Positions 26,003 through 34,801 of a DNA stretch of 64,000 bases are shown here, in pieces (the first letter of the stretch is position 1; each line of letters starts with the position of its first letter). The position numbers and the translations under genes were made by a program. The DNA lies in the NCBI RefSeq assembly GCF_001866645.1, contig NZ_MLYP01000008.1, positions 1 to 64,000 on the forward strand, read 5' to 3'. The notes under the pieces are model-generated. The model saw only the letters and a list, made by a program, of their open reading frames with translations. It had not been told where the DNA came from and ran no database searches. The stretch is from Streptomyces colonosanans. Its GTDB lineage: Bacteria > Actinomycetota > Actinomycetes > Streptomycetales > Streptomycetaceae.

Positions 26003-26897
26003 CCGCATCCGCTACCACAAGTTCTGCGAGCTGGAGGGCCGTGAGGTCACGCACGGGGAGATCGGCAAGGGATACGAGGACGCGGACGGCTCCATCATCC
26101 CGATCACGGAGGAGGAGCTGGCCCATCTGCCGATCCCGACGGCCCGGACGATCGAGATCGTGGCCTTCGTCCCGGCCGACCGGATCGACCCGCTCCATAT
26201 GGACAGCGCCTACTACCTGGCCGCGAGCGGTGCCCCGGCCGCCAAGCCGTACGCGCTGCTGCGCGAGGCCCTCAAGCGCAGCAACAAGGTCGCCATCGCG
26301 AAGTTCGCGCTGCGTGGCCGCGAGCGCCTGGGCATGCTGCGGGTGGTCGAGGACGCCATCGCCCTGCACGGGCTGCTGTGGCCGGACGAGGTCCGCGCAC
26401 CCGAGGGCATCGCCCCGGACACGAGGGTCACGGTCAACGACAAGGAACTCGACCTGGCACACGCCCTCATGGACACCCTCGGCGAGGTCGACCTGAGCGA
26501 CCTGCACGACGAGTACCGCGAGGCCGTCGAGGAGCTGATCGCCGCGAAGGCCGCCGGCGAGGCACCTCCCGAGGTCCCCGAACCGGCGACGGGCGGCACG
26601 GTCCTCGACCTGATGGCCGCCCTGGAGAAGAGCGTGCGCGCGGCGAAGGAGTCGAGGGGCGAGGAAGCCGGTGAGGCGGGCAAGGCGGCCGAGGTCAGAC
26701 GTCTGCCGGCCCGCAAGAGCGCGCGGAGGGCACCGAAGGCGGCCGGGGGCGGCGAGCAGGCGCCGGCGGCGAGGAAGACGGCGGCCAAGAAGACCGCGGC
26801 GAAGAAGACGACCGCGAAGTCGGCGGCCCCGGCAAAGAAGACGGCGGCCCAGAAGACCGCCGGGAAGAAGACGGCAGCACGCAAGCGCACGGCCTGA
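25997..26897 (+). pseudogene. ku: Ku gene, 3' part (resumes after the mobile element)
   Basis: After one copy of the CGGCGG repeat the Ku sequence continues exactly where it stopped at 21383: GRIRYHKFCELEGREVTHGE, then the core (MDSAYYLAASGAPAAKPYALL, LHGLLWPDEVRAP) and a low-complexity Lys/Ala/Thr tail (repeats of KTAAKK) typical of Streptomyces Ku. Joined to the 5' part (21265-21383 plus 26003-26897) it is 338 codons including the stop, without frameshift. As found, the frame runs on upstream into element DNA and has no proper start. Confidence 0.92.
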
Positions 26898-27248
26898 GCC
26901 CCGGCCGCACCCGCCGTCACATGCGTCCGTTCTTCCCCGGCTCCCGCCGGGGTGTGGGAGGCGGTCCGTACGCTCGACGGCGTGGAGGGAGGACCGGCGT
27001 CAGTACGAGTGAAATGCGCCGGCCGTCGCCAAGGCCCAAGAACTTCCGGGGTCGTTGGCGTTCGGGTGCCCCTGCGTGGCTGAGTCTGTTCGTAGCCAGC
27101 CCCGCGCGCGGTTCCGACCCGCACACACTGATCAGTGATCTCGTGCTCGATCGTTGCGAGTTGACGGATGCGGCGTGGTCTAGGCTGGCTCCGCTGTCGC
27201 CGCCGGCGGATGGCCCCGGGCGGCCGCGGCGGGATCACCGGCAGCCGC
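26898..27248. other. Intergenic region with an IS5-type transposase scrap
   Basis: The only recognisable content is a 5' transposase fragment at 27143-27250 on the plus strand (VLDRCELTDAAWSRL then PPADGPGRPRRDHRQPL), the usual start of IS5-family transposases. The rest holds no gene I can support. Confidence 0.7.
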
Positions 27249-28373
27249 TCACGACCGTGTGGCAGTCCCGCACCCCGCGTCGCCGGCCTCCCGCATACGC
27301 GTTTCCATCGACGTGCTCCGGTCGTACGGGTCGACCTCGGGGCCGTCTCCCGGGTCCGAGGCCGCGCGCTCTGCGTTGAACCTGGGGGTGAGGTAGCCGG
27401 TGAAGGTGTCGCAGCCGCCGTTGGTGGTGTCCACCTTGTAGGAGACGAGGGAGAACGTCCCCGGCTCGATGACGATCTTGGCCGGGTCGTCCCAACTCAT
27501 CACGACCTCGCGACGCACGATGGTGCGCGCGACGTCGTCGCTTCCCTCCGCAGCGCGTACGACCGGATATACGTACGTGATATCGGTGGTCACCTCGACC
27601 GCCCCGCGCTTGCCCTCTCGGTACGTGATCCGTCCTCGCGTCTTGACCACATCCCCGACAAGCCGGACCTTCGTCTTGTCGAACCGGCTGAACAGCAGCA
27701 GAGGATCGTTCTCCCGGCTGGGCGCGCGGAACGCGGTCGACAGGTAGTCCTGGACGTCCTGCTGATGAGGATTGATCAACGCGATCGCCTTCTCCGGCCG
27801 TTCCCCGCGCAGCACACCGGGATTCAGGCTGGACGCGGCGAGGAAGTCCCGGGTCTTCTCGAGCTCCTGGGCGACCTGCTCCTTGCTCATCCAGCCGGTC
27901 GCCCGGGCCTCGGGCAGGCCGATTCCAGCCGTCCCGTCACCCCACTGCTGCGCGGGCGACCCCCTGAACGGCTGCTTCATGGTCGGCTGTCGGGCTGCCA
28001 GTTCCGTCGGTGGCGGCTGATCCGGATGTGTCGACTCCGCGGCGAGTGGCGCACTCTCGCCGCCTCCGTCCCCGCCCCCGAACCATCCGGCCACCCGCTC
28101 CGGATCCACCGCCACGACCAACAAGGCGACCGCAACCAGCAGACCGACCGCGTACCAGCCCTTGCCTCTTTGCCGCCGGGCCGGTTGGTGACTCCGCCAC
28201 GGCTCCGGCGGGCCGGTCTCCTCCTGAAGTCGCCGTGCCACCATCCGGGCCCGCGCCGAAGGCTCCTCGGGCGCGCCCTTCGTCCCCGCCTCGGCTTCAC
28301 GGAGGAAGCGCTCCCACTCCTCGTCCGGTATGGACTCCCCGCCCTTGCCCACGATGGGCCCAACCCTTCTCAC
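27249..28373 (-). CDS. Single-pass membrane protein of unknown function
   Basis: A 374-aa protein with a cytoplasmic N-terminal part (about 70 residues, Arg/Glu-rich, with a WERFLREAE motif), one TM helix (YAVGLLVAVALLVVAV, about residues 73-88) and an extracellular domain of about 280 residues. The latter has YVYPVVRAAE and VSYKVDTTNGGCDTFTGYLTPRF, with conserved Cys. The layout occurs in a conserved Streptomyces family with no known role. The GTG start follows GGTGGGG. The IS5 scrap abuts its 3' end. Confidence 0.7.
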   Translation of the reverse strand: MRRVGPIVGKGGESIPDEEWERFLREAEAGTKGAPEEPSARARMVARRLQEETGPPEPWRSHQPARRQRGKGWYAVGLLVAVALLVVAVDPERVAGWFGGGDGGGESAPLAAESTHPDQPPPTELAARQPTMKQPFRGSPAQQWGDGTAGIGLPEARATGWMSKEQVAQELEKTRDFLAASSLNPGVLRGERPEKAIALINPHQQDVQDYLSTAFRAPSRENDPLLLFSRFDKTKVRLVGDVVKTRGRITYREGKRGAVEVTTDITYVYPVVRAAEGSDDVARTIVRREVVMSWDDPAKIVIEPGTFSLVSYKVDTTNGGCDTFTGYLTPRFNAERAASDPGDGPEVDPYDRSTSMETRMREAGDAGCGTATRS

Positions 28374-28805
28374 GCACGTAGCCCCACCCCAGGGCCGGTC
28401 ACCTTTCGTGCATCATCACACAGCGCAGTTCGGCTCCGTGATCGCCGCCAGTGGGTCCCCGGCCCAGGGAACCTGTGCGAAAGGTCGGTGGGGGTGAGGT
28501 GGAGTCTCAGCGACTGGTGCAAGCCGACGGGAGCCGTCCAGCAGACAGGACCGCGCCCGTGCCGGATGTCGGCTTCGAGACCGGGCCCCATTCTTGTCAG
28601 GTCGGTCGATCTTGAGGAACTGTCGACGTCGTCGACGCATCGTGTACCTCGGTCGGCCGGTCGCTGGTGTCCGGTCTCGACCACCGACGTTCGCGGCTGC
28701 TGGTGCCGGCCGCTGATGTCAGAGTGCTTCACGTCGAGCCTGACAGGCCGGTCCGGGGCCACCCACCCCGTGATCTGACACTGGTGGGTGATAGCCATGT
28801 GCCCC
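28374..28805. other. 430-base region without a recognised gene
   Basis: Open frames here do not look like proteins. I see no terminator, repeat or RNA. It must contain the promoters for the flanking divergent genes. Confidence 0.4.
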
Positions 28806-29354
28806 ATGGACACCGAGCACGCTGGCCCCGAAGATCTGCGCATGCTTCGGGCGGCCTTTGACACCGGCGAGCCCTTGGGCTGGGAGGCAGTCCGCGCCTT
28901 CGAGGCGGAACACGGGATCACGCTGCCTGAGCCCTACCGGACCTGCGTCGCGGAGATAGCCGACGGCTGCGGCTTCGGCCCGCCCGACTTCGGCCTGGTG
29001 CCGCTGGCCGAGCTGCCCGACGACTGGGGCGACGACAGCCCGGCCCGTGAGTTGGCCAAGCCATTCCCGCTCACGGAGCCGTGGTTGTGGGAGGAGGACG
29101 ACTTGCCGGACGACGAGCTGGGCCCGATGCTGGAGCCGGTCTTCGGCCACGGGTCGATCGTGCTGGGCACCGACGGCTGCGGCATGTACTGGCACCTGAT
29201 CGTCACAGGCCTCCACCGTGGACACGTCTGGAACATCTGCGGCGAGGGTGCCGGACCGTTCGGGTCCGAGTTCGGCTTCACCACCGGCGAGTCCGGCTTC
29301 GCCGGCTGGGTCCGCCATTGGGCCGAGGGCAAGCCCTGGTTCGACGCAATGTGA
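28806..29354 (+). CDS. SMI1/KNR4 (SUKH) family protein
   Basis: A 182-aa SUKH-superfamily protein. WEAVRAFEAEHGITLPEPYRTCVAEIADGCGFGPPDFGLVPL near residues 26-68 is the family core, and a later GSIVLGTDGCGMYWHLIVTG gives the second conserved strand pair. SUKH proteins often act as immunity partners of polymorphic toxins, but many in Streptomyces stand alone, as here. The start is uncertain by a few codons (ATG 28797 also possible). Confidence 0.8.
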   Translation: MDTEHAGPEDLRMLRAAFDTGEPLGWEAVRAFEAEHGITLPEPYRTCVAEIADGCGFGPPDFGLVPLAELPDDWGDDSPARELAKPFPLTEPWLWEEDDLPDDELGPMLEPVFGHGSIVLGTDGCGMYWHLIVTGLHRGHVWNICGEGAGPFGSEFGFTTGESGFAGWVRHWAEGKPWFDAM

Positions 29355-29735
29355 CCTTGAACGGCGGCTGGTGGTGCCCCGAGAGGTCAAGGCCCCGCTG
29401 CCGGCGAACAAGCCGGCCACGAGGTCTTCAGGTACCTCAGGTGGCTCCGGAGACAGCTCCGGCCCGTACACCACTTCGCAGGACGCAACCGGCGAGGCGC
29501 CGCATCAGGGTGGCCTTGGGGACGCCACGGTCGGCGGTCAATGAACAGGGGAACGAGCTCGGAGCTGCCGGAGTTGCAGGTGGCCTTGCGTCAACAACCC
29601 TTGCGCTTGCGGTGGTTGATTACCGCGCTGCCGTGCGGGCATGATGTGGGCAGTCCATGCAGGAAGCCCCCTCGCGAGCGGCACCTCCCAGACCAGGCTC
29701 CACAACCAGTGGTGCCGAGACAGAGGAGGGCCCTC
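29355..29735. other. 380-base region without a recognised gene
   Basis: No supported gene. The last 20 bases contain the GAGGAGGG ribosome site of the next small gene. Confidence 0.4.
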
Positions 29736-30005
29736 ATGGCAATGCAAGGTGAGCACAACAACACAGCACAGCATCGCAACGAGCAGCCGAGAACAAGAGA
29801 AGGAGGTCGACATGATCTAGCGCATACCGGGCCGGAGGAATCCGGCGCCCCTGTTACGCAGTCGAATACCACAAGTCAAACAGCACCCGTAAAGCGAATC
29901 ACTATACAAGGCGTATACTGGGGACTTCGGATCGGTCTGGAGATCCTCAAATTCTTCGGTGTTGATGATGTAATTGCGGACCAAGTTCTCGATAGATTTC
30001 ATTGA
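29736..30005 (+). CDS. Small 89-aa protein of unknown function
   Basis: The ATG follows GAGGAGGG at 5-base spacing and the frame runs 89 codons to a TGA just before a strong terminator. The N-terminal half is Gln/Asn/Arg-rich and polar; the C-terminal 36 residues are amphipathic and hydrophobic (VYWGLRIGLEILKFFGVDD). Base composition is lower in GC than neighbours. Inside it, in another frame, AAGGAGGT at 29801-29808 is followed by ATG-ATC-TAG (29814-29822), a two-codon mini-ORF. I recognise no family. Confidence 0.5.
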   Translation: MAMQGEHNNTAQHRNEQPRTREGGRHDLAHTGPEESGAPVTQSNTTSQTAPVKRITIQGVYWGLRIGLEILKFFGVDDVIADQVLDRFH

Positions 30006-30019
30006 GAAGTAACTGATCC

Positions 30020-30050
30020 GCCCCGACGATCTGATCGTCGGGGCTTTTTT
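30020..30050 (+). terminator. Intrinsic terminator after small gene
   Basis: Perfect 11-bp stem (GCCCCGACGAT and its complement) with a CTG loop, followed by six T. Reads as a rho-independent terminator for the plus strand. Confidence 0.92.
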
Positions 30051-30203
30051 GTGTTCGGAAAGCTCTGGAGAGCCTCGTCACGCCGGAACCGTTGCCGGAT
30101 GCCGACAGCTCGGTGGCCCCGGATCCCTGCAGTTGCGTCCCTGACAGGCGCGACTCACGGTGACCCGGTTCTCTTGCTCGCCGCACGCAGACGATGGTGG
30201 AGG

Positions 30204-30770
30204 TCACCGCACCGATGGAAGCTGGTGAGTGGCCCAGTATTCGGCAGCGGTGATGCCGAGCAGCGCGACGTCGTGGTAGCTGCCGGCGAAGAATTCATGC
30301 CGGCGAAGCCGTCCCTCCTCGACGAAGCCCAGCTTGTGGTAGAGGGCGAGGGAGGCGTCGTTGAACGCGTAGACCTCTACTTCGCACTTGTTGTAGCGCT
30401 GCTCGGCGAACATGTAGGTGAGGATCAGTTCGGTGGCCTCGGCCGCATATCCTCTGCGGCGGTGGTCGCGGGTGATCTCGATGCCCGTCTTGAATCGCCC
30501 AGCACGGCTGTCGGTCTCGCCGACTGTCACAGACCCTGCGAACGCGCCGTCGGCCAGCACCTCGACCACCAGCCGGAACGCTTCGCCTCCTGGCGGACGC
30601 CCAGCACGCTCGGCGGTCCAGGAACGAAAACTCTCGTCTGAGCGTGGAGGCTCGACCAGGTCGGCGTTGCGGACGTCGACGGTGTTCTGAGCCAGGGCTC
30701 GAAAGCCTTCCCAGTCCTCCGGCTCGACACCCCGCAGACGTATCTTTTCACTGGTCCATATGCCGCTCAT
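30204..30770 (-). CDS. GNAT-family N-acetyltransferase (RimJ-like)
   Basis: A 188-aa acetyltransferase. It opens with IRLRGVEPEDWEGFRAL, the RimJ/L-type start, and the acetyl-CoA site is ITRDHRRRGYAAEATELILTYMF (the RxxGYA/G pyrophosphate loop). YAFNDASLALYHKLGFVEEG is the C-terminal motif of this subgroup. Substrate unknown; N-terminal amines or small molecules are typical. Confidence 0.88.
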   Translation of the reverse strand: MSGIWTSEKIRLRGVEPEDWEGFRALAQNTVDVRNADLVEPPRSDESFRSWTAERAGRPPGGEAFRLVVEVLADGAFAGSVTVGETDSRAGRFKTGIEITRDHRRRGYAAEATELILTYMFAEQRYNKCEVEVYAFNDASLALYHKLGFVEEGRLRRHEFFAGSYHDVALLGITAAEYWATHQLPSVR

Positions 30771-31030
30771 CGTGGCCCCCACCTCAGTTGGTCGCAGGCG
30801 CTGTCGGCCATGCACATCGAACACCACACGCTATCAGCGGGACGTTGCCGCGCATTGAGTGAATTCTGCTCCACTGCCGCTATCTGGTTTCTGTCAGGGG
30901 TGCGCAGGTCAGTAGCCTGCGTGCTTTGCCTCGCCTATCGCCCGGTTTCCTGACCTGCAAACGGAACAGGCCTGTTCACTTCCCGCACACGGGGGCGCAT
31001 GCCGGAAGCGCCGTGGCATGATCCGCTGCC

Positions 31031-32431
31031 ATGCCTTCCCCGCCCGCATGGCCGTCAACGTCCCCTCGTCGCCTGCTCGTTGCCCTGCTCGCGCTGCTCG
31101 TCGCAGCCGGCACCGGCGCCGGTGCCGACGCCGCCCCCAAACCCACGGCCGCAGTGAACAGCGCCCAGGCCGCGACACCCGATCACCCGCGCTACGACGT
31201 GACCCTGCGCGCCGACGCCGACGGCACCCACTGGAAGGGCCGGCAGCGCGTGTCCTTCCGCAACGCCTCCAACCAGCCCTTGCGCGAGGTGTACCTGCGG
31301 CTTTGGGGCAACGGCATGGACGCCTGCGGCACTCCCGGCAGCCCTTCCCCCGTCACCGTGTCCCGGGTGCGCGGCGGCACGGCGGGCCCGCTCAGCGTGG
31401 ACTGCACCGCGCTGCGCATCACCCTGCCCGCACCTCTCGAGCAGGGCCGGCGCACGGCCGTCTCCTTCGACGTGTCCCTCACCGTGCCCGAGCGCAACGA
31501 CCGCTTCGGCAGCGAGGGCGCCTTCCGTTTCCTCGGCAACGCGCTGCCCGTGCTCGCCGTGCACGACGCGACGGGATGGCACCTCGATCCGTACGTGGCG
31601 CCCGGCGAGAGCTCCTACACCCTGGCCGGCGACTTCCAGGTCACGCTCGACCACCCGTCAGCCCTCAAGGTCCCGGCGACCGGCCGCACCCGCACCAGCC
31701 CCGGTACGCCGGGGCGCACCGTCACGCACAGCGTCGCTCACCGCGTAAGGGACTTCGCGTGGGCGGCGGGCCCGTTCCGTACCGCGGCCCAGACCACGCC
31801 CGGCGGCGTGCGGGTCAGATCGTACTGGGCACCCGACACGCCTGCCGAGGGCGTGCGCATCACCCGCCAGGACGGCGCCGCCGCCGTCGACCGGTTCAGC
31901 ACGGAGTACGGCCGCTATCCCTACGGCGAACTCGACCTGGTGATGACCCCGCAGTTCGGCGGCGGCATGGAATACCCCGGCCTGGTCCTGCTCGGCACCG
32001 AAGAGGAGGGCAGCGCCGTTGTCCACGAAGTGGCCCACCAGTGGTGGTACGGCATCGTCGGCAACGACCAATACCGTGCGCCCTGGCTGGACGAGAGCTT
32101 CGCCCAGTACGCCAACTACCGCTTCTACGGCTTGGACACCAACGACTGTTGGGACCCGGACGAGTGGCCCGACCGGAACGCCGCGCTCACCAGCTCGATG
32201 GACTACTGGGCGAACCATCGCGGCACATACCACCTCGTCTACTCCGCCGGCCCCTGCGCCCTGGCAGACCTGGAACGCACCCTCGGCGCCGACACCATGG
32301 CACGCCTCCTCAAGCGCTACGCCCGCGACCACTGGTACGGCATCTCCACCACCGCCGACTTCAAGAAAACCGCCCAGTCCATGACCGACAAGGACCTGAC
32401 CTCCTTCTGGAAGACCCACCGCATCCGGTAG
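31031..32431 (+). CDS. Secreted M1-family zinc metallopeptidase
   Basis: A 466-aa exported aminopeptidase-like protein. A signal peptide covers residues 1-35. An M1-type beta-sandwich follows, then the catalytic domain with GGMEYPGLVLL (GxMEN-like) and HEVAHQWWYG near 332 (HExxH), and LDESFAQYANY 18-19 residues later supplies the third zinc ligand Glu. At 466 aa it lacks the large C-terminal domain of ERAP-type enzymes, as in other secreted Streptomyces M1 proteins. A perfect 11-bp hairpin lies 135 bases downstream. Confidence 0.9.
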   Translation: MPSPPAWPSTSPRRLLVALLALLVAAGTGAGADAAPKPTAAVNSAQAATPDHPRYDVTLRADADGTHWKGRQRVSFRNASNQPLREVYLRLWGNGMDACGTPGSPSPVTVSRVRGGTAGPLSVDCTALRITLPAPLEQGRRTAVSFDVSLTVPERNDRFGSEGAFRFLGNALPVLAVHDATGWHLDPYVAPGESSYTLAGDFQVTLDHPSALKVPATGRTRTSPGTPGRTVTHSVAHRVRDFAWAAGPFRTAAQTTPGGVRVRSYWAPDTPAEGVRITRQDGAAAVDRFSTEYGRYPYGELDLVMTPQFGGGMEYPGLVLLGTEEEGSAVVHEVAHQWWYGIVGNDQYRAPWLDESFAQYANYRFYGLDTNDCWDPDEWPDRNAALTSSMDYWANHRGTYHLVYSAGPCALADLERTLGADTMARLLKRYARDHWYGISTTADFKKTAQSMTDKDLTSFWKTHRIR

Positions 32432-32439
32432 AGGGCCCC

Positions 32440-32547
32440 CGGCACAACTGCCTCGAGGCTCCGCCGACCCGCTACGTGAAGTGCCGTGACGGACGGCACG
32501 ACGTCGCCGACCGACGTGTCGAGGACCTGCTGCGCGCGTACGAGTAG
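32440..32547 (+). pseudogene. Integrase C-terminal tail remnant (copy 1)
   Basis: About 33 codons ending VKCRDGRHDVADRRVEDLLRAYE-stop, the tail of pSAM2-type tyrosine integrases. Related tails lie at 42500-42575 and 44893-44970. Nothing of the catalytic domain is left here. Confidence 0.65.
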
Positions 32548-32565
32548 ACGCCCCTGCCCGCCACC

Positions 32566-32595
32566 GAGGCCCCTGGCATCGCGTCCAGGGGCCTC
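32566..32595 (+). terminator. Hairpin terminator downstream of M1 peptidase
   Basis: Perfect 11-bp stem GAGGCCCCTGG / CCAGGGGCCTC with an 8-nt loop. No T-run, but GC-rich hairpins of this sort end transcription in Streptomyces. Confidence 0.7.
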
Positions 32596-32687
32596 GTCGT
32601 TGCTCTGTCGACGCGGGTCCGGACAGCAATCCGTGAGCAACTCTATGATCAGCACGCCAAGTTGATCGCTGACGGGGAGAACTGAAC

Positions 32688-33362
32688 GTGGCAGGAACGA
32701 CTGTGTCGAGGACGCGTCTCGCGGTAGCAACGACCGCTGTGGTCGGTGTCTTGTGGGGCACGCTCACGGCATGCGGTGGAGACGACGTCAGTAGTTCCGG
32801 AGGAAGCGGCGGGCACAAAGGCACGAGCGGCAGCCACACCCCGAAGTCAGCGCCCACCGTGCCCGACTCGGCCACGGTACTGAACGAGGACCAGGTCAAG
32901 AGCGCCCTTCCGGACCCTGGGGCTATGGGGGGCCTGGAGGCCGTCAGCGCTTACGTCAATACCGCAGACGGGCACCTCGACTGTCCAAGCGTGCAAGAGT
33001 GCAAGGGCAAGTGGTTCGGTAGCGCCAAGTACGCTCTGTCCGGGGCTACGCACTACGCCAACTTCGAGATCACCACTTACAGCAGCGCGCAGGATGCGAG
33101 GGACGGGATGAAGCGCGAAGCAGGCAGCAACCCTGCTTTGTCGAAGCCGACCTTCGGAAACGAGAGCCGGGCCTACACCATGAGCGGGGGAGGCCTGCAG
33201 GGTGAATACGTCACCATGCGGGTTGGCACAGTGGTCGCCACCACGTTCGTAGAGGGCGGCGCGAGTGAGCCGATGCTGACCCAGGGGGCAAGGATGTTCG
33301 CCGAGCGGATCACGCAGATCGAGGCCGGCCACAAGGCCACTGCGACGCTGCCGCAGTACTGA
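32688..33362 (+). CDS. Lipoprotein of unknown function
   Basis: A 224-aa lipoprotein. The signal peptide ends in the lipobox LTACGGDD near residue 29, then a Ser/Gly-rich linker, then a domain of about 170 residues with a DCPSVQECKG Cys pair and alternating strands. No known family is evident. The GTG start follows GGGGAG. It is convergent with the small membrane-protein gene downstream. Confidence 0.75.
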   Translation: MAGTTVSRTRLAVATTAVVGVLWGTLTACGGDDVSSSGGSGGHKGTSGSHTPKSAPTVPDSATVLNEDQVKSALPDPGAMGGLEAVSAYVNTADGHLDCPSVQECKGKWFGSAKYALSGATHYANFEITTYSSAQDARDGMKREAGSNPALSKPTFGNESRAYTMSGGGLQGEYVTMRVGTVVATTFVEGGASEPMLTQGARMFAERITQIEAGHKATATLPQY

Positions 33363-33430
33363 ACGCAGAAGGCCGGATTCTATCAACGGGATACGGCCGG
33401 CCCCCAGAGCGCTCCGGGGCTTCCCCGGCG

Positions 33431-33898
33431 TTACTGCACGTCAGAGGCAGCGAGCTTGATGAACTGCTCCAAGGCCTCTCGTGCCTGTGCGCCGCGCGCA
33501 CTCAGCTCCGCCCTGTCGGCGGCCTTGGGCATCGCGGACGTCAGGTCGTAGGCATCTTGTGCGGCGTCGATCAGCCTCTGAGTGCTTGATATGAGCTGGA
33601 CTCGGAACAGCGCGTGGAGGGCGATCCCGCGGAGCCGGTATGCCTCTGTGCGAGCTTCGAAGGACACGGAGCTGTCCGGATCCTCGTTCCGGCGGTGCCA
33701 GCGATCTTGCTGGCCGCGCCGGAACTCTGTCAGCGCTCCGGCGAAGTCGCTGTACACGGTCATCCGATCCGAGCGGAGTTGCTGTTGGGCTGCGAACACT
33801 CGGTCGTGTGCAGACGCATTGCGCTGGAAGGCATGCGTCACAGTAGAGCCCAGCAGCGTTCCGACGATCGCGATCAAGGCTGAGAGAACACCATCCAC
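33431..33898 (-). CDS. Small membrane-anchored protein of unknown function
   Basis: A 155-aa protein with one N-terminal hydrophobic helix (VLSALIAIVGTLLGSTVTHAF, residues 4-24) and a cytoplasmic helical domain rich in Arg, Ala and Gln. Similar short proteins are widespread in Streptomyces without a known role. No motif suggests a function. Confidence 0.62.
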   Translation of the reverse strand: MDGVLSALIAIVGTLLGSTVTHAFQRNASAHDRVFAAQQQLRSDRMTVYSDFAGALTEFRRGQQDRWHRRNEDPDSSVSFEARTEAYRLRGIALHALFRVQLISSTQRLIDAAQDAYDLTSAMPKAADRAELSARGAQAREALEQFIKLAASDVQ

Positions 33899-34361
33899 CG
33901 GAGCAGAACATCACAAGACCGCCTGCACGCCCAGGCGTTCAGAGGTCGTTGCAGCTGACTTGGCACCTACGGCAGTGATCGTGATGACGATGGTGGAACG
34001 TCTGGTGCCGGACCGGTTGAGGGCTCGAAGATCTGTCTCTCGCATGGCGGTGGCGTGGAAGGAAACGGAGACGATCCGCGGCCGACTGCCGAAACCACCG
34101 CACGCGTGGGAGCTAAGCTGCCTTGGGTTGCGCGGCACGCATGCCCGAGGCGGGCCCCTGTACATCCTCGAGCAGGAAGATCTCCTCCTCCCCGAAGTCC
34201 GGGGCCTGGAAGGGGTTTGTCGTCGGAGGCGGCGATGCTGCAGCAGCACGGCGGGGTTGCCCTTCCAGGGCAGAGAACAGCGACGTCGGATCGATGAGAG
34301 GTCTCCTTTTCGTTACCGGTCCCCGAAGGGCCCTGGCGTGCCGTGACCGGGCACAGCGGTT
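33899..34361. other. 460-base region without a recognised gene
   Basis: No supported coding sequence; open frames on both strands are unlike proteins. Nothing structured was seen. Confidence 0.4.
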
Positions 34362-34583
34362 CTACAGCTTGGTCATCTTGGCGTACGGGCTCAAGATCCG
34401 CATTTGCGCCGAGCCGAAATCCACGAGCGCCGCGATTCCATCCTCGATGCCGATGACCCGGCCGAGGCCATACACGTCGTGTGTGACCTGGTCGCCCACG
34501 GCGAAGTGCTTGGGAGGCGGCGTGACCGGGGCCTTGAAGGGGCTGGTTGGCAAATGACGCTTCGGTGCAGCAGGCTTTGTCAT
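34362..34583 (-). CDS. Small conserved protein (73 aa)
   Basis: A 73-aa protein. FAVGDQVTHDVYGLGRVIGIEDGIAALVDFGSAQMRI is a compact SH3-like (KOW/CarD-like) beta unit, preceded by a Pro/Lys-rich tail. It resembles small Streptomyces proteins often annotated as hypothetical. It is divergent from rpoA, with about 220 bases between starts. Nucleic-acid or RNA-polymerase contact is plausible but unproven. Confidence 0.65.
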   Translation of the reverse strand: MTKPAAPKRHLPTSPFKAPVTPPPKHFAVGDQVTHDVYGLGRVIGIEDGIAALVDFGSAQMRILSPYAKMTKL

Positions 34584-34801
34584 CGTCCCCAGTATGCACC
34601 TACGAACTGCGCCGGTGGCCGACTCTCAGGGGCAGGAGTAGCTGATCGTTGGACTCCACTCCAGCAAGAGCTGAGCCTGCCGATCGGCCGGCAGACGGGC
34701 GGGGTCGGGCGGTTCGGACGCATAGGAGGCTGAATCGCCCGTACCCTTCGTGGTGTCTACGGCGTCACATAGCGGGCGCCAAACACTGGAGGCAATACCT
34801 C

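Noticed and set aside
34649-34801. N-terminal extension of RpoA
   Set aside because: The added 51 codons are unlike RpoA; the GTG with GGAGG is the conserved start.
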